Made by a program: the position numbers and the translations under genes. Below, piece by piece: positions 61,817 through 64,000 of a stretch of DNA of 64,000 nucleotides (positions are counted from its first letter, which is position 1; each line of letters begins with the position of its first letter). Under the pieces are notes generated by a model. It was not told where the DNA came from. It saw only the letters and a program-made list of their open reading frames with translations, and ran no database searches. This stretch comes from UBA5342 sp965662645 (lineage in GTDB: Bacteria; Bacteroidota; Bacteroidia; Bacteroidales; UBA5342). The stretch covers positions 24,141-88,140 of the forward strand of contig CBFIII010000012.1 in NCBI GenBank assembly GCA_965662645.1. The letters are read 5' to 3'.

Positions 61817-63046
61817 ATGGTTGATTTTATAAAAATAATTATCAAAGATAATCCCGAGTTAATAAAACTGATTTGGGACAATGATCTACTGATCTATGAT
61901 ACCGAACGCAAAAAACTGAATAGATATACTGGAGAGATTAGATGCAAAGAAACTAAGGTTTATAAGAATTTGCTTTTTACACGTACTGCCTCATCTTTAG
62001 AGATTGCTCATAGTTTGCATTATTATTTTAATGATGGTTTGCATAATGCAAATGACTTCACAATGAATGATTGTAAGAATGTAGTATTAGAACTACAAAC
62101 TATCTTTAAACTGGATTTAAACGCCTGCAAAGTGGTTAATATTGAGTTTGGTGTTAATCTTTCGTTATCGTTTGATATTAAAAACACTCTTACAGGGTTA
62201 CTCTATTGGAATAAGTACCAATTTATAAATGATGATCGTTTATTGTATAGCAAAAAAGCAGGAAATTTTAAAGATGGAAAGTTTCAGCACTATAAAACAT
62301 TAAAAGTCTATGCGAAAAGTATTCAATTTCCCGAGTATTGTTCTGGTGATGTATTACGATTTGAGTTTAAATCCTGTCAAAGTAAATGGATTAATAAGTA
62401 TTTGAATATTTACAATTTGTCAGACTTGTTAAATGATGATGTGTATTTACGAATGAGTAATATTCTTTGTGGTGAGTGGTTGAATGTTTTATTTGTAGAT
62501 GCTTTACATAGTCCAGAGCCAAAAGCAGCAAAATATTTTAACCCTTTTTATTGGAATAGTGTTTTGATGGATGATAACAGAAACAAGTTTTCTAAAAGCA
62601 AGAAACGATATTTTGAGTATTTGAGTACTGTTCCAAATAATAAGTTTAAAGAGTTGAAAGAATTAATAATGTGCAAAAGTGATGCACTTTCCACGCCTAC
62701 ACAAGAAACAAAACCACCTCATCAAAAAACTAAAAGTGGTGCAATATCCACTATAAGTATAATTGGAAACTGCACCAATGATGAAAGAAGATGTATTGTC
62801 ACTGGACTGAATATATCAATGCAAAGAAAAGACAGTGATTTGTTATCGCATACAGGATTGAAATATTATCACACTAACAGACCAGAGTTGTACGATATGA
62901 TAAGACGAAAGTATTTAACCGATAGATGGCAGGGGGTGAATTTTAGTGATGAGGTGAGAGAATTAGCGCATAATATCAGAAACAGAAAGAATAATTGTTT
63001 GATAAGTGATCGTTGTCGGTATGATGGAATGGATAGTTTGTTTTAA
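61817..63046 (+). CDS. Putative replication initiator of the integrative element
   Basis: This 409-residue protein shows VVNIEFGVNLSLSF, LKVYAKSIQF, and LRFEFKSCQSKWINKY in a series I associate with phage/plasmid replication proteins related to the inovirus pII/CRI group. Its C-terminal part has CIVTGLNISMQRKDSDLLSHTG and ELAHNIRNRKNN, which I recall from many Bacteroidota element proteins. The assignment rests on recalled patterns, so it is moderate. A HUH motif is not evident. It is the largest gene after the integrase and the last in the element. A direct repeat of ATCCCCCTTT lies shortly downstream. Confidence 0.6.
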   Translation: MVDFIKIIIKDNPELIKLIWDNDLLIYDTERKKLNRYTGEIRCKETKVYKNLLFTRTASSLEIAHSLHYYFNDGLHNANDFTMNDCKNVVLELQTIFKLDLNACKVVNIEFGVNLSLSFDIKNTLTGLLYWNKYQFINDDRLLYSKKAGNFKDGKFQHYKTLKVYAKSIQFPEYCSGDVLRFEFKSCQSKWINKYLNIYNLSDLLNDDVYLRMSNILCGEWLNVLFVDALHSPEPKAAKYFNPFYWNSVLMDDNRNKFSKSKKRYFEYLSTVPNNKFKELKELIMCKSDALSTPTQETKPPHQKTKSGAISTISIIGNCTNDERRCIVTGLNISMQRKDSDLLSHTGLKYYHTNRPELYDMIRRKYLTDRWQGVNFSDEVRELAHNIRNRKNNCLISDRCRYDGMDSLF

Positions 63047-63511
63047 GAAGGCAATAGAAAGTAATTAGAAAATGACTATATTTTTTAATAGGTTCTGTAA
63101 ACTTTTTTTAGGGGGTTTGCAATGAGTTGCAGATGTCGTTTTGTTAAAAATCTATCCCCCTTTAAAACTTTATCCCCCTTTGAGATCGTTTTACGTCGTT
63201 TTGTGAGTTATAGAGAGAGTCAAAAACAACCTTTTGGGGAATGGTTGTAAAATAGTTGTAAAAATAAAAAACCCCAACACTGTAAAGTATTGAGGTTTAA
63301 GGTTTAAGTCTTTTGACTTGCGGAGAGGGGGGTACTTTAACCTATAGTGTATTGTGTTTTCTTGTGATATGTAAATGGATAGATAATCAATACATTAAAC
63401 TTTGACAAATATAATAAAATAGTTTTAAATGTATTAAAATAGTCGTATTTTAGTACCCGTTTTGAGAAAGGGGGTACTAGGGGTACTAGATTTACATTTA
63501 ATGTTTGTCAA
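63047..63511. other. Non-coding stretch between the Rep-like gene and the second recombinase
   Basis: It contains two copies of ATCCCCCTTT (63153, 63171), two GTTGTAAA repeats 11 bases apart (63244, 63255), a hairpin (CCCCAACACT with AGTATTGAGG), the right direct repeat DR2, and a partial third copy of GAGAAAGGGGGTACTA near 63466. The promoter of the second recombinase is expected here. I see no gene. Confidence 0.65.
63317..63336. repeat. Right attachment-like direct repeat (DR2)
   Basis: CTTGCGGAGAGGGGGGTACT is the downstream partner of DR1 (core TTGCGGAGA, same orientation, 4628 bases apart). It marks the probable right end of the 4.6-kb element and the left end of the next one. Confidence 0.7.
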
Positions 63512-64000
63512 ATGGATATAGAAAAACGAATACTATTTTTTCCGATGCTGGAGCAATGGAATGAGAAAGGCAAGAAATACACTAAGATCAACACGAAAGG
63601 AGAAAAGAGCTTTTATAATGAAAGCGGCAAATTGCGTATGCGTGTACGTTGGAATAAATACACGGTTGATTTTAATTTAGGTTTTCGTGTGTATCATTCC
63701 AAATGGGTAAAAGATGCCCAGCGATGCAAAGCAAACACTACTCACCACAAGAAAGCCACAGCCTATAATATAAATACTAAATGTGTAGAGTACGAAAGCA
63801 CAATAAATGAAGTATTCAAAGCCTTTGAAGTTAAAAATGTGATACCATCACCCGATGAAATAAGAAACGAATTTAACACCACTTTAGAGCGTAAAAACAC
63901 CCAGCTCCAAGATAAGCCAGTTACATTCTTTGATTATTTAGACTTATTTGTAAAAGAGAGAGGTTTGCAAAATGATTGGACACCAGCCACCTATACCAAG
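63512..64000 (+). CDS. Second tyrosine recombinase, 5' part only
   Basis: The frame from ATG 63512 is open to the end of the window, giving 163 residues. They show an arm-type DNA-binding region (RMRVRWNKYTVDFNLGF, then VYHSKWVKDAQRC) and the start of a SAM-like core-binding domain (FFDYLDLFVKERG). This layout is typical of Bacteroidota tyrosine recombinases. The catalytic domain lies outside the window. It is only distantly similar to the first integrase. It probably belongs to a second element that adjoins the first. Confidence 0.8.
   Translation, partial: MDIEKRILFFPMLEQWNEKGKKYTKINTKGEKSFYNESGKLRMRVRWNKYTVDFNLGFRVYHSKWVKDAQRCKANTTHHKKATAYNINTKCVEYESTINEVFKAFEVKNVIPSPDEIRNEFNTTLERKNTQLQDKPVTFFDYLDLFVKERGLQNDWTPATYTK

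Overview
The window reads as a low-GC chromosome segment of a Bacteroidota bacterium, most likely order Bacteroidales. Support comes from a MoxR-DUF58-BatA/B/C/D operon, Bacteroidota-type families (DUF3078, DUF3822, DUF6427, the DUF5103/T9SS-plug family, a Bacteroidota LptD, a fused HisIE), several promoters of the -33 TTTG / -7 TAnnTTTG type, and few Shine-Dalgarno sequences. The genus cannot be fixed from sequence alone.

Region 1 to about 49.6 kb is core chromosome. From left to right: the end of a 5'-nucleotidase, a cyclophilin, a tryptophan synthase beta chain with a long unusual C-terminal extension, rsmI, a tiny rubredoxin, a PagL-like outer-membrane deacylase, dnaB, rpmH, the Bat (aerotolerance-type) operon with an extra unknown gene between batB and batC, an MsbA-like ABC exporter, a DUF3078 outer-membrane protein, truA, purU, lptD, an amidase, ahcY, a GNAT, a lipid kinase, gpx, a FecE/BtuD-like ATPase, glnS (interrupted by a 336-base run of N), an SDR, the murC-ftsQ-ftsA-ftsZ part of the division cluster, hisIE, rsmA, mgtE, rsmD-DUF3822, a Crp/Fnr regulator divergent from a ferredoxin, a T9SS-plug-family gene, a TPR membrane protein and a DUF6427 membrane protein. 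At least seven copies of a roughly 100-bp palindrome-rich repeat (two subtypes) sit between these genes.

Region 49.6 to 64 kb is accessory. It starts just after a tRNA-Pro(GGG). It holds a type I restriction-modification locus (hsdM, hsdS, then hsdR) whose middle contains REP-like hairpins, an IS200/RAYT-like Y1 transposase, tandem palindromes, gene debris and a small strongly acidic protein. After hsdR come three imperfect copies of a 141-147 bp tandem repeat and stacked hairpins. These are followed by a compact 4.6-kb integrative element (tyrosine integrase, unknown protein, excisionase-like HTH, unknown protein, Rep-like protein) bounded by direct repeats containing TTGCGGAGA. A second tyrosine recombinase gene begins right after the second repeat and runs off the window, so the site looks like an array of stacked integrative elements.

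Functionally the core genes are envelope biogenesis (LptD, PagL-like enzyme, MsbA-like exporter, amidase, MurC/FtsQAZ), translation and rRNA/tRNA modification (RsmI, RsmA, RsmD, TruA, GlnRS, L34), and stress handling (Bat operon, Gpx, rubredoxin, Crp/Fnr with ferredoxin). The right end is a defence and mobile-DNA zone.
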